Notes under the pieces: model-generated | What the model was told of the DNA's origin: nothing | The model's input: only the letters and a program-made list of their open reading frames with translations | Databases searched by the model: none | In this document: in pieces, positions 1 to 8,849 of the stretch | Layout: the number at the start of each line of letters is the position of its first letter | Position numbering within the stretch: position 1 is the first letter of the stretch | Translations under genes and position numbers: made by a program | Assembly: GCF_014042165.1 (NCBI RefSeq) | Contig: NZ_JACDZE010000001.1 | Location: forward strand, 372,001-436,000 | DNA from: Moheibacter lacus | GTDB lineage: Bacteria > Bacteroidota > Bacteroidia > Flavobacteriales > Weeksellaceae | DNA length: 64,000 bases | Reading direction: 5' to 3'

Positions 1-539
1 TGAACAGTTCCGTCGTCTATGTTGTTAAACAAATCGGAACGGATGAAACGACCTGTAACCGCCATGGAATAAGTATCTGACAATCTCAATCCATAAGACA
101 AATCAAAGGCAAATTCGTTGGGTTTTGCAATCCCGGTATTTACAATTTGGGTTCCGACTAATTCGGTCAAATCGATTTCACCGATGTTGAAATAATACAA
201 ACTCGCGGACAACGTACTTCTTTCTTCTTGTCCCAAAAAGGTGTAAAACGAAGCATTTAATAAAAATACGTCATCTGTAATGCTACTCATATAAGGTGTA
301 TAGGAAACCGCTACACCAGAATAACTTTTACTGAAAGCATATTTAGCCGGGTTCCAATATTGTGAAAATGCGTCTGTTGAAGTTGCCGCCCCCATATCAC
401 CCAATGCGCCTGAACGGGCGTCTGGAGATACGCGTAAAAACGGCGCACCGGTTAGAACAGGGTTAGGCTGCTCTTCTTGTGCAAATGCCATCGCTGAAGC
501 CAGCATAAGACATCCCATCGAAATTTTCTTTATCATCAT
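1..539 (-). CDS. porV: PorV, T9SS outer-membrane protein (partial, N-terminal part)
   Basis: The 5' 179 codons of a gene that runs off the left edge. It starts with a signal peptide (MMIKKISMGCLMLASAMAFA, then Q) followed by the family-typical stretch PFLRVSPDARSGALGDMG. PorV is an outer-membrane beta-barrel of the type IX secretion system that carries cargo to the PorU sortase. It lies 10 nt downstream of porU on the same strand, so the two are very probably one operon. Two consecutive ATGs (539 and 536) are possible starts. Family assignment rests on the N-terminus and on synteny. Confidence 0.9.
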   Translation of the reverse strand, partial: MMIKKISMGCLMLASAMAFAQEEQPNPVLTGAPFLRVSPDARSGALGDMGAATSTDAFSQYWNPAKYAFSKSYSGVAVSYTPYMSSITDDVFLLNASFYTFLGQEERSTLSASLYYFNIGEIDLTELVGTQIVNTGIAKPNEFAFDLSYGLRLSDTYSMAVTGRFIRSDLFNNIDDGTV

Positions 540-549
540 CTTTAATTAA

Positions 550-3500
550 TTATTTTAATATCACTAATTTTTCTATTGCTGTTGCGGATCCTTTGCAGGT
601 CTCCGGATTTACCCCCCTCGCTGTGACGCGGTAAATATACACACCTTTTCCTATTTTGTCACCAAAATCATCCAATCCATCCCATGGAATTGCAAATCTT
701 CCCGTCCTGTATCCTTCTCGCCAAGGCTCTGCTGAAACAGTTTGGCGAATGGTTTTGACCAATTTTCCTGAAATGGTAAAAATCTGAACCATGACTTCCA
801 ATTCTGTATCACAATTGTGCTCAAAATGAAAATAGGTCTGATTGGTAAAAGGGTTGGGCCAGTTCAATAATTTTTCGATGTGAATATGATCCGAGCCTTC
901 TTCCATCACTACGAAATCTAACGTTTGCTCAGAGGAATTATTGTTGATATCCCAAGCTTTGAATACGATTTGATGATTTCCTAACTCCAAACTATTCAAC
1001 CTGTACATCACTTGTCCTTTTTGGTAATCGAGTACTTGAGGGTTGGTACAAGGATTATTGTCGCCTCCTTCATAATATTCGTTCAACACATAAGTTCCTT
1101 CTACATTTTGGTCCAAAACTCCCGTTATATCGTGACCTATGGCAATTCCACTCGTATTGATTCCCGAACTGTCCACTAAACATGCCAACAAATAAGGATT
1201 TCGGTTGGTGATTCCGCCATCTACAAAGTTTAGATTGTTCATGTACAAACCGATTGTAGGGCCGTCATCATCATTGAGTCCTTCCGGATTTTGATCACCG
1301 ACTTTTACGGTTTTGGTCGTTACACCATCGATGACATTATTATGCGCATAAACCGTAAATTTCCCATCACCAATTTCGTAGTTGATATCTTTTGGGATAT
1401 AAAATTGGAATTTAAATTGACCATAAGTCACGTTGGTTCCACCTTTAAAGATTGAATTGATTTGTTCTTGATAGTCCATCACTTGCGGCGTTACAGAAGT
1501 ACCCCAACCGTTATTGTTCAAAGTAGATTTGTTCACCGGTTTATCAAAAAGCACTCCATTTGCTTTTCCATTAAAGGAATTGTCGCGCATGGTTCCATTT
1601 TCATCTAGCACTTCACCTTCGATTTCGACAAAGTCCATCGCACGTAAAACTCCGTCAAAAGTATCGGCATCTTCTCCATTGATTTTGGTAATTTTGATTT
1701 GCCTTGGCGGTCTGGCGATGCTCATCATGGGATCACCTAAAAGGTTAACACTCAAATTATAACCAGAACTATCCATTACTTTTGCATTGGTCAAAGCCTG
1801 TCCAAGAGATTGATATTGGTCTCCCTGAACTTCCAAAACTTCTTCGATCACGTTTTCATTGAATACACCACCGAAATAAGTTCCAACCGGTCGGCTGGTC
1901 GTCAACATCGCAGAGGCACCACCCTGGGGTGCTTTGTACATATAAACTCCAGCCGATGGCAAATAATTTAAATCCCAAACGGTAAATTCACATGTGATGG
2001 TCATGACCACAGGAAGTCGGGAGTATAGTCCAGAAAAATTAGAGAAATTATTGATTTCTTCATAGGTGATCACCCTTTCTTGCGACCAACTCCTCGGGCC
2101 TCCATGTCCGAAATAAACGATCAGTGCTGTCCCTAAATTAAATCCATTTCCTATGATTTGGTTGACTTGAGGATAACGAGGACCGGCAGATGTGCTTTCT
2201 TCAACAAAAGAATCCAAATAGCCTTTTCTCAAAGTTGCATAACTGATATTATTTTCAATGAAAGTTGCAGAGGAGTTTTCAATATTGGCGTGAAATGGAA
2301 CAGACCCAGACAAATCATCATCTACTATCAATAAAAATCTGGTTTTCCAATCACCAAATGAACTTCCTTGCCCCGTCAGTTTCTCATAGTAAGCTAAGGT
2401 TTTGTCCACCATCAATTTGGCTTCTTCAAGACTATGCGCCGGCATACGCCCAATGGCGATGTCCATCTCGTTGGAATTACTGGTTTCATATTCAACCGCC
2501 TGCCTTACATTCCCCAAAAGCACATCTGTATCATCCAACATTGCAAAAAAATCGTCCGACACAAAAGAAGCGTCCAAATTGGCTGAATTAAAACTGATAT
2601 AAGCCGGAACGTAATTTGTATTGTCCACTACACGATCTTTATAATCAAAAGAAGCTCCACCCATCATCAACACATACTTCAATGGATTTCCGGTATCTCG
2701 TAGATGTTTAAAAAAGTCGCGGATCGCTGAAATATCAGGTGCACCAGAGGAGAAATCATTGTAAACTTGATCTGTTGTTACGACAATTGCTTTGACACCA
2801 TCGTTCATGATTCTGAAATTGGCCAAACGAGAGGCTTCACTTAAAAAATTGGGATGGGCGACGATGACATATTCGACATCGGTATAGGACCGTAAATTTT
2901 GATTGGCGACATTTCCTACAAATTCAATTTCTGTAAAAGCCGCAGCCTCATTAAAGGCAACAAATTCGTTTAAAAAATAAGGACTATTGGATTGGTATTT
3001 AAAAATACCACCAGCATTTGTTACATTCATTGCAGTAGTATGGTCTGAAATGTTCCAAACCTTTGATGCCCCAGACAACGCAAATCCATAGACACTTCCA
3101 TCGTTTAGATTTTGCAATTGACGGAAATTCATTTGGGTTCCATTAAAATTCAAATTGGCACGGTACCGCACTTCCAAATAATCCAGAAAAACAAAGGAAG
3201 CCGGATTGGAACTATTATTGGACGTCACAGTAAAATTAAAAGTATTTCCGGAAGTGGCAATTGATTCATTTGTAGCTCTAGAAACAAAATCTCCACCTGA
3301 AAAACTTTGACTTCCTGCAGATACGCCATTGACTGAGACATTAAAATTCACATTCGCAGCATTTTTCCCGATCATCTGACAAAGCGCATATACAGTCCCT
3401 GAAGCAGCTCCATTACCGTTGAGTGTAAAACTTTGACTTGGCTCGACGTTAAAGGACTCACCTACCCATTGTTTCCCTACTTGATTGACACTTAAGGAAT

Positions 3501-4425
3501 CTTTCTCATAAAACTGGTAATCATCATATTGTGAAAATGTTTGAACCGGATTTCCCTCTATGGATTGGTCTTGAACTCTTTTTCCTTCATTTCCACCAAA
3601 TGTGATGAAATAATAAGCATGGTCAGCATATTGATTGAATTTATGTCGAAGGTTTTCTAACGTAGAATCTGGCAATCTAAACCAATCATGTGGTCCTTGC
3701 GCATAAAAAAGGATGAAATCTCCATTGTCAAAACTTCCATCTTCCTCTCCTATAAATTGGATGGCATTTTCTTGAAGCGCTCCATATCGGAAATCTCCAG
3801 GATTCTCATTCAGTTGTTTCCCACCGTTTCCATAAATCTTTAAGGTAAGCGGATTAAAGTTGGTCGGAATTCCATTGGCATCAAAAAAGGATTTGTCCAA
3901 TCTGAAAACACCAGATTTTGCCACCCTGATTTTATACCAATTCCCACTACGCAAAGCAGATGTCGTAGCTGGATCAAAAACATCATCTGTCCCCATATCA
4001 GAACTCTTTCCGGCTTGAGAAACAATCTGAAAGGAAGTGACTTTTTTGATTTGATTATTTTCTTTGACAAATGGAATCATGCTCACAGAAACAAAAAAAC
4101 GGCCTCCGGCTTGACTTACTTTTGCTTTATACTCTAATTGATTGGGGATTTTTTCTACATTCAATTCACCACGTTCATTGGCAGAAAGGTTTTCAAATTG
4201 GATATTTTGAATCGAAATATTTTTCCATCCATCGGTCTCTTCCGAATAGCTGTATCTAGGCAAATTTTCACGTGCTGAATACCCTGGATTTGAGAAGAAA
4301 GGGAGTCGGCTGATGTTGTCCGGCCCTTTTTCATGGCTCTTCACTCCTTGCCATTCGATGCGAACGGTTTGGGCACTTGAATTCAATAGAGATAAAAACA
4401 GAAGAAAAAGCAAATATTTTTTCAT
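550..4425 (-). CDS. porU: PorU, type IX secretion system C-terminal signal peptidase/sortase
   Basis: A 1291-aa gingipain-fold (C25) cysteine peptidase that removes the C-terminal sorting signal of T9SS cargo at the cell surface. It has a signal peptide (KKYLLFLLFLSLLNSSAQ). The catalytic His lies in YFGHGGPRSW (about residue 774) and the catalytic Cys in MTITCEFTVWD (about residue 812). It ends in a FlgD/T9SS-like domain with the terminus EKLVILK. The start at 4425 is preferred over an in-frame codon at 4449, because that codon overlaps a good -7 element (4447-4454). It is co-transcribed with porV and divergent from gldJ, a common flavobacterial arrangement. Confidence 0.95.
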   Translation of the reverse strand: MKKYLLFLLFLSLLNSSAQTVRIEWQGVKSHEKGPDNISRLPFFSNPGYSARENLPRYSYSEETDGWKNISIQNIQFENLSANERGELNVEKIPNQLEYKAKVSQAGGRFFVSVSMIPFVKENNQIKKVTSFQIVSQAGKSSDMGTDDVFDPATTSALRSGNWYKIRVAKSGVFRLDKSFFDANGIPTNFNPLTLKIYGNGGKQLNENPGDFRYGALQENAIQFIGEEDGSFDNGDFILFYAQGPHDWFRLPDSTLENLRHKFNQYADHAYYFITFGGNEGKRVQDQSIEGNPVQTFSQYDDYQFYEKDSLSVNQVGKQWVGESFNVEPSQSFTLNGNGAASGTVYALCQMIGKNAANVNFNVSVNGVSAGSQSFSGGDFVSRATNESIATSGNTFNFTVTSNNSSNPASFVFLDYLEVRYRANLNFNGTQMNFRQLQNLNDGSVYGFALSGASKVWNISDHTTAMNVTNAGGIFKYQSNSPYFLNEFVAFNEAAAFTEIEFVGNVANQNLRSYTDVEYVIVAHPNFLSEASRLANFRIMNDGVKAIVVTTDQVYNDFSSGAPDISAIRDFFKHLRDTGNPLKYVLMMGGASFDYKDRVVDNTNYVPAYISFNSANLDASFVSDDFFAMLDDTDVLLGNVRQAVEYETSNSNEMDIAIGRMPAHSLEEAKLMVDKTLAYYEKLTGQGSSFGDWKTRFLLIVDDDLSGSVPFHANIENSSATFIENNISYATLRKGYLDSFVEESTSAGPRYPQVNQIIGNGFNLGTALIVYFGHGGPRSWSQERVITYEEINNFSNFSGLYSRLPVVMTITCEFTVWDLNYLPSAGVYMYKAPQGGASAMLTTSRPVGTYFGGVFNENVIEEVLEVQGDQYQSLGQALTNAKVMDSSGYNLSVNLLGDPMMSIARPPRQIKITKINGEDADTFDGVLRAMDFVEIEGEVLDENGTMRDNSFNGKANGVLFDKPVNKSTLNNNGWGTSVTPQVMDYQEQINSIFKGGTNVTYGQFKFQFYIPKDINYEIGDGKFTVYAHNNVIDGVTTKTVKVGDQNPEGLNDDDGPTIGLYMNNLNFVDGGITNRNPYLLACLVDSSGINTSGIAIGHDITGVLDQNVEGTYVLNEYYEGGDNNPCTNPQVLDYQKGQVMYRLNSLELGNHQIVFKAWDINNNSSEQTLDFVVMEEGSDHIHIEKLLNWPNPFTNQTYFHFEHNCDTELEVMVQIFTISGKLVKTIRQTVSAEPWREGYRTGRFAIPWDGLDDFGDKIGKGVYIYRVTARGVNPETCKGSATAIEKLVILK

Positions 4426-4446
4426 GTTGTCTAAACGATATTTTGA

Positions 4447-4454
4447 CAAATATA
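4447..4454 (-). promoter_or_regulatory. -7 element of porU promoter
   Basis: On the minus strand this reads TATATTTG, a match to the Bacteroidota -7 consensus TAnnTTTG. It lies 22 nt upstream of the chosen porU ATG. Confidence 0.55.
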
Positions 4455-4583
4455 TTCTATCTCACAATAAAAAAAGATTAAGCTCGTTAAAGATAGGCAG
4501 AGTAAAGTTGTCGAATTCGCAAGAATTTATTTTCTTTGCAAATCGTTTTTCGAAAAATTAATTGAAACAACACATATTATAAT

Positions 4584-6329
4584 ATGAACAAGGGTAGGAT
4601 TTTAGCAATTCTTTTAGTAGCTATTTCGGTTACGGTAGTCAGTTGTACAGGTCACGGAGGTGGCAGGAAAAAAGGTGGTGGAACAAAAAAGTTCACCAGT
4701 ACAACCGGATGGAAGCCCAATGACCAGAAAGGTTGGTTTTTCAGTGGGAAGAAAAAACCAAAAGTGAAAGCTTGGCCAGGAATGGTGTTTATAGAAGGTG
4801 GTTCGTTTACCATGGGATTGGTTAAGGATGATGTGATGCGGGATTGGAACAACACCCCAAAACGTATGCAAGTTCGTTCTTTCTACATCGGTGAAACCGA
4901 AATTACCAATTATCAGTACCGCGAGTATTTGACTTGGTTAAAAGTTGTTTTCCCTCCAGAGGAAGAACAATACAAACACATCTATGAAGGATCTGTTCCA
5001 GATACTGAAGTGTTCAACAACAAATTGTCTAGAAATGATTTTGACAATGAAACTTATTTGTTTTCTACTGAGTTCAGTTATTATCCCGTTGTAGGTGTTA
5101 CTTGGCTTCAAGCAAGTAACTACTGTGATTGGTTAACTGACAGAGCAAACGAAAAAGCTTTGATGGACAAAGGAATTTTAAGCAAAGATTATTATTCAAA
5201 CGAAGAATACAACTACGGTTCAAAATATTTTGATGCTGAATCTTACAAAAACAGTGACAGTAACGTAAAAGAAGCAATCGATACGACGAGATTGGCCAAA
5301 CAAAACATGATCAAATCAACCAATCAACGCATCCAAAAAGCAAACCGTGCGACTGCTGCTCTTGACGTAAGTCCTTTCCGTTTACCTACGGAAACGGAAT
5401 GGGAATATGCTGCTCTTGCGCTTCCTGCTGACAGAGAATACAACGAATATGAAGGAAAACCGGTAGTTCAAAATGAATTAAGAGGTGAGAAAGGACGTGC
5501 ACGCGGTCAGTATATGGCCAACTTCAAAGTGGGTCGTGGTGACTATTCCGGAATCGGTGGATACGGAAATGACGGTTCAGCAATCACAAGTGATGTGAAA
5601 AAATTCCAATCCAATGAATTCGGAGTCTATGGAATGTATGGAAACGTTGCGGAATGGACAGCTGATGTATACCGTCCGATCATCGATGAAGAAGCAAGTG
5701 ACTTTAACTATTTCCGTGGAAATGTGTATGAAACGACCATTGACAATGAAAACGGAGGTTTTGAGAAATATGAAGATGATGTAGAATTTGACACCTTAAA
5801 CAATGGGAAATTGGCCTACAAATCTTTACCTGGGAAATACAAAAAACAAGTTGACCAAAACAACATCAACTACAGAGATGGTGACCGTATGTCATCATTA
5901 AACCCAAGACCGGAAGATGAGTATTTTGACGAAGGTTTTGCAACCACTATGATGGACTCACTTGGAAACATCGTCGAAGTTCCAACTACAGACTCTGCTT
6001 CAGGCGATTCATCTGTACTGGCTATGATGGGAGGTGGAACATCTGGAAGTTCTACTGACGAAATGTACAACGCTCCTAAAAGAAGATTCTACGTAGATGA
6101 AAAAGGTCGTATCATCCTTGAAAAAGATGATGAACAAAGAACTTCCAATATCAGCGACGAAGTTCGTGTAGTAAAAGGTGGTTCTTGGAAAGACCCTATC
6201 TATTGGTTAGATGCTGGACAGAGAAGATTCTTGCATCAAGCAGAAGCAAACAGTTGGATCGGATTCCGAGTTGCGCAAGATTACCAAGGTTCATTTGAGT
6301 CAAAAAGATCCAAATCTGGAACGAAATAA
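4584..6329 (+). CDS. gldJ: GldJ, gliding motility/T9SS lipoprotein
   Basis: A 581-aa lipoprotein with lipobox VVSC (Cys21). It carries a formylglycine-generating-enzyme (sulfatase-modifying factor) fold: IEGGSFTMG near residue 70, RLPTETEWEYAA near 266, GNVAEWTAD near 352, and VKGGSW near 530 with WIGFRVAQD after it. GldJ belongs to the GldK/GldJ group and is needed for gliding and T9SS function in Flavobacterium. It has the usual neighbours, porU upstream (divergent) and murF downstream. Large low-complexity insertions between the conserved blocks are typical of GldJ. A strong hairpin terminator follows. Confidence 0.95.
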   Translation: MNKGRILAILLVAISVTVVSCTGHGGGRKKGGGTKKFTSTTGWKPNDQKGWFFSGKKKPKVKAWPGMVFIEGGSFTMGLVKDDVMRDWNNTPKRMQVRSFYIGETEITNYQYREYLTWLKVVFPPEEEQYKHIYEGSVPDTEVFNNKLSRNDFDNETYLFSTEFSYYPVVGVTWLQASNYCDWLTDRANEKALMDKGILSKDYYSNEEYNYGSKYFDAESYKNSDSNVKEAIDTTRLAKQNMIKSTNQRIQKANRATAALDVSPFRLPTETEWEYAALALPADREYNEYEGKPVVQNELRGEKGRARGQYMANFKVGRGDYSGIGGYGNDGSAITSDVKKFQSNEFGVYGMYGNVAEWTADVYRPIIDEEASDFNYFRGNVYETTIDNENGGFEKYEDDVEFDTLNNGKLAYKSLPGKYKKQVDQNNINYRDGDRMSSLNPRPEDEYFDEGFATTMMDSLGNIVEVPTTDSASGDSSVLAMMGGGTSGSSTDEMYNAPKRRFYVDEKGRIILEKDDEQRTSNISDEVRVVKGGSWKDPIYWLDAGQRRFLHQAEANSWIGFRVAQDYQGSFESKRSKSGTK

Positions 6330-6354
6330 TTCATTTGAATTCCAATAAAAACTT

Positions 6355-6388
6355 ATCCCAATCTGAAATTTCAGATTGGGATTTTTTA
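6355..6388 (+). terminator. Rho-independent terminator after gldJ
   Basis: A perfect 14+14 bp inverted repeat (arm ATCCCAATCTGAAA) followed by a T-rich tail, 25 nt after the gldJ stop and 14 nt before murF. Confidence 0.85.
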
Positions 6389-6401
6389 TACATTTACGCT
6401 T

Positions 6402-7694
6402 ATGAACATTGAGAACCTTTATGCGATGTATTTGCGTTCACAGACCGTATCTACAGACACCCGAAACATCCCGATGAAATCCATTTTCTTTGCTTTAAAA
6501 GGAAATAATTTCAATGGAAATAAATTTGCAAAACAAGCCATTGAATCAGGAGCGCTATTTGCAATCGTTGATGAAAAAGAATATGCTGACGAGAGCGAAG
6601 ACATTCATTATGTTGAAGACACCTTGAATGCTTTACAAAAATTGGCTGAATTTCATCGAGAAAAATTAACCATTCCCATCATCGCACTGACTGGAAGCAA
6701 TGGAAAAACAACCACCAAAGAACTCATCACAGCAGTTCTGAGCAAAAGGTACAATGTTGCTTCTACTATTGGGAATCTCAACAACCATATTGGTGTTCCA
6801 TTGACCTTGCTTTCCATTCATCCTAACCATGAAATAGCCATTGTGGAAATGGGTGCCAATCACCAAATGGAAATCGATTTTTTAAGCAAAATTGCCAAAC
6901 CAGACTTTGGATACATCACCAATTTTGGAAAAGCACATTTAGAAGGTTTTGGAGGTGAAGAAGGCGTCATCAAAGGAAAATCTGAATTGTACGATTATTT
7001 GAAAAAAAATGAAAAAACCGTTTTTGTAAATTGTGACGATAAGAAACAAGTTGAATTAACGGAGGGCATACGAAAAATCACGTTTGGCTCAGACCCAAAA
7101 GCTGAATTCTCTTTCAAATTCTCCAAAAGTATAAATGGAGATTGTCCTGAAATCATTTATGATTCCACCCATTTTAAAAGCCAATTGACCGGAGATTACA
7201 ACCAAAGTAATGTGGCAGCAGCCATCGCCATCGGACTGAAATTCGAAGTACCCATCGAAGACATTAAAGCCGCAATTGAAGAATACATCCCGGACAATAA
7301 CCGTTCTCAGATCATCCATCAGAATGATCTAAAAATCATTTTGGACGCCTATAACGCCAATCCAAGTAGTATGCAAGCCGCTTTACTCAACTTCAGTAAA
7401 ATGAAAGGTGATAAAGCAATCATTTTGGGCGATATGTTTGAACTTGGAGATGCTGCTGCAAAAGAACATCAAGCCATCATCGATTTAGCAGAAAAATTAG
7501 AATTTCAAACTATTTTCCTGATTGGAAAATTTTTTCATCAAATCGCCGTTAATTATAAGAATATCAGATCTTTTGAAAACCGAGAAACAGCAGAAAAATA
7601 TTTCTCTGAAAATCCAATTCAAGAAAAACAACTGCTCATTAAAGGTTCCAGAGGCATGGCATTGGAAAAATTATTGGAAATTTTTTCCAGCTAA
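6402..7694 (+). CDS. murF: MurF, UDP-N-acetylmuramoyl-tripeptide:D-Ala-D-Ala ligase
   Basis: A 430-aa cytoplasmic Mur ligase that adds D-Ala-D-Ala to the peptidoglycan precursor. It has the ATP-binding loop GSNGKTTTKE near residue 97, the central-domain motif EMGANHQMEIDFL, and the C-terminal motifs DAYNANPSSMQAAL and GDMFELG. The gldJ-murF order is common in Flavobacteriia. Length and motifs look complete. Confidence 0.95.
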   Translation: MNIENLYAMYLRSQTVSTDTRNIPMKSIFFALKGNNFNGNKFAKQAIESGALFAIVDEKEYADESEDIHYVEDTLNALQKLAEFHREKLTIPIIALTGSNGKTTTKELITAVLSKRYNVASTIGNLNNHIGVPLTLLSIHPNHEIAIVEMGANHQMEIDFLSKIAKPDFGYITNFGKAHLEGFGGEEGVIKGKSELYDYLKKNEKTVFVNCDDKKQVELTEGIRKITFGSDPKAEFSFKFSKSINGDCPEIIYDSTHFKSQLTGDYNQSNVAAAIAIGLKFEVPIEDIKAAIEEYIPDNNRSQIIHQNDLKIILDAYNANPSSMQAALLNFSKMKGDKAIILGDMFELGDAAAKEHQAIIDLAEKLEFQTIFLIGKFFHQIAVNYKNIRSFENRETAEKYFSENPIQEKQLLIKGSRGMALEKLLEIFSS

Positions 7695-7740
7695 AAGAAA
7701 ATTTATACATTTATAACACACATAAATTGACCGAAAAATA

Positions 7741-8274
7741 ATGAAAAAGTTACCTAGCGCACTATTCCTTCTCGTTTTTATCTTTTTTTCATTTTCATTT
7801 TTTAGCCCGGACTATTTAGAATGGTCTTCTGAAAGAAATTTGACCTTTGCAGATTTTAAAGGATCGGCACCAAAATCGGCTTCCAAAGGCTCTGCCGTAA
7901 ATTTATCTACGGTTTTTTCCTACCAAACCCAACATGTTCAAGGAGAAGTTCCAAAAATTACAATTCTGAACTATATCGATCGGAATTCCTCTTGGATCAA
8001 AGTAAAAAAACCGGAAGTGTTGGAATTGCAACAAATCAAATTTGATTATGCCGAATTGTATGCACGAAAAATCAGAAAAGAAATGGCACTTATGAACAAA
8101 AAAGGCATCAAAGACAAACAAAAATACCTGGATGTCATCGCAAAAATTGCTAAATCTTCGGAAAAAAGACAAAGAGCCAATAACGTCTTGCTGGAAGACC
8201 AGCCCCATTTGATCAAAATCATTAAAAAAGATATCAGTGATTCACTGAGTCTCTATAAAGAATTCAAGAAATAA
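7741..8274 (+). CDS. Secreted DUF922-like protein with degenerate metalloprotease motif
   Basis: A 177-aa protein with an N-terminal signal peptide or anchor (residues 1-22) and then YLEWSSERNLTFADFKG, which resembles the W..R.LTW.DFKG start of DUF922-type secreted zinc-protease-like proteins. Those proteins normally carry a HEQxHFD zinc motif before an (A/T)E.YARKLRK helix. Here the helix is kept (AELYARKIRKEM) but the motif reads LQQIKFD (residues 96-102), so both His and the Glu are lost. It is therefore probably not catalytic. The family link is from memory of the pattern. A convergent terminator follows. Confidence 0.6.
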   Translation: MKKLPSALFLLVFIFFSFSFFSPDYLEWSSERNLTFADFKGSAPKSASKGSAVNLSTVFSYQTQHVQGEVPKITILNYIDRNSSWIKVKKPEVLELQQIKFDYAELYARKIRKEMALMNKKGIKDKQKYLDVIAKIAKSSEKRQRANNVLLEDQPHLIKIIKKDISDSLSLYKEFKK

Positions 8275-8301
8275 AAAAGCGGCTTAATTGCCGCTTTTTT
8301 T
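8274..8301. terminator. Bidirectional terminator
   Basis: Hairpin AAAGCGGC/GCCGCTTT with loop TTAATT, A-run before and T-run after, between convergent genes ending at 8274 and 8328. Confidence 0.85.
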
Positions 8302-8327
8302 ATGATAAATTGAATTGAATCTTTATT

Positions 8328-8849
8328 TTAATAATCATCCATATCCATTTCAGAATCGATTTCTAAATCATCAAATGCAGCATCATCATCCTCATTACCA
8401 TCCATACTTTCTTCTTCGTCCAGATTTAAAATCTCCATATTTCTTTTTGGAGCCTTTAAAGGCATCGCTCCATAGCGATAAACGGTCAAAGGATAATTTA
8501 AAACCGCTTTTTTATCCTCAATAGACACAACTTCTACCGAAAAAGTCCACATGTTCAAATAATCATAAACAAAGATCAAACGAGCCCCTACTTCCGGCAA
8601 TACTTCATGAATGTGAAAATCGGCCATCGTTTCGTCCTCATTGGACTCATCCATGTTTTCCAACGGAATTTCTTTACCCTGACTCCAAGCTTCATCAGAA
8701 ATGTAAAAAGAAGCCAATTCTTCTCCTTGCAAACTGAATGCACTCATTATTCCTTTGTACAACGTAAACAAAGTCTGTTTGTCACGAATTTCAATGTCCC
8801 TGAAAACCTCATCTTTTGTGTCGAGAATTACACGAATTTTATAAATCAC
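8328..8849 (-). CDS. pRiA4b ORF-3-like protein
   Basis: A 173-aa protein with the fold of plasmid pRiA4b ORF-3-like proteins: the N-terminus IYKIRVIL.T...V.RDIEI, then a central FHIHEVLPEVGARLIFVYDY.NMWTFSVEV segment. The C-terminus is very acidic (EEESMDGNEDDDAAFDDLEIDS, shown here only to indicate charge), and is probably disordered. Function is unknown. It overlaps the upstream CCA-adding enzyme gene by 11 nt, so the two are probably translationally coupled. Confidence 0.75.
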   Translation of the reverse strand: MIYKIRVILDTKDEVFRDIEIRDKQTLFTLYKGIMSAFSLQGEELASFYISDEAWSQGKEIPLENMDESNEDETMADFHIHEVLPEVGARLIFVYDYLNMWTFSVEVVSIEDKKAVLNYPLTVYRYGAMPLKAPKRNMEILNLDEEESMDGNEDDDAAFDDLEIDSEMDMDDY

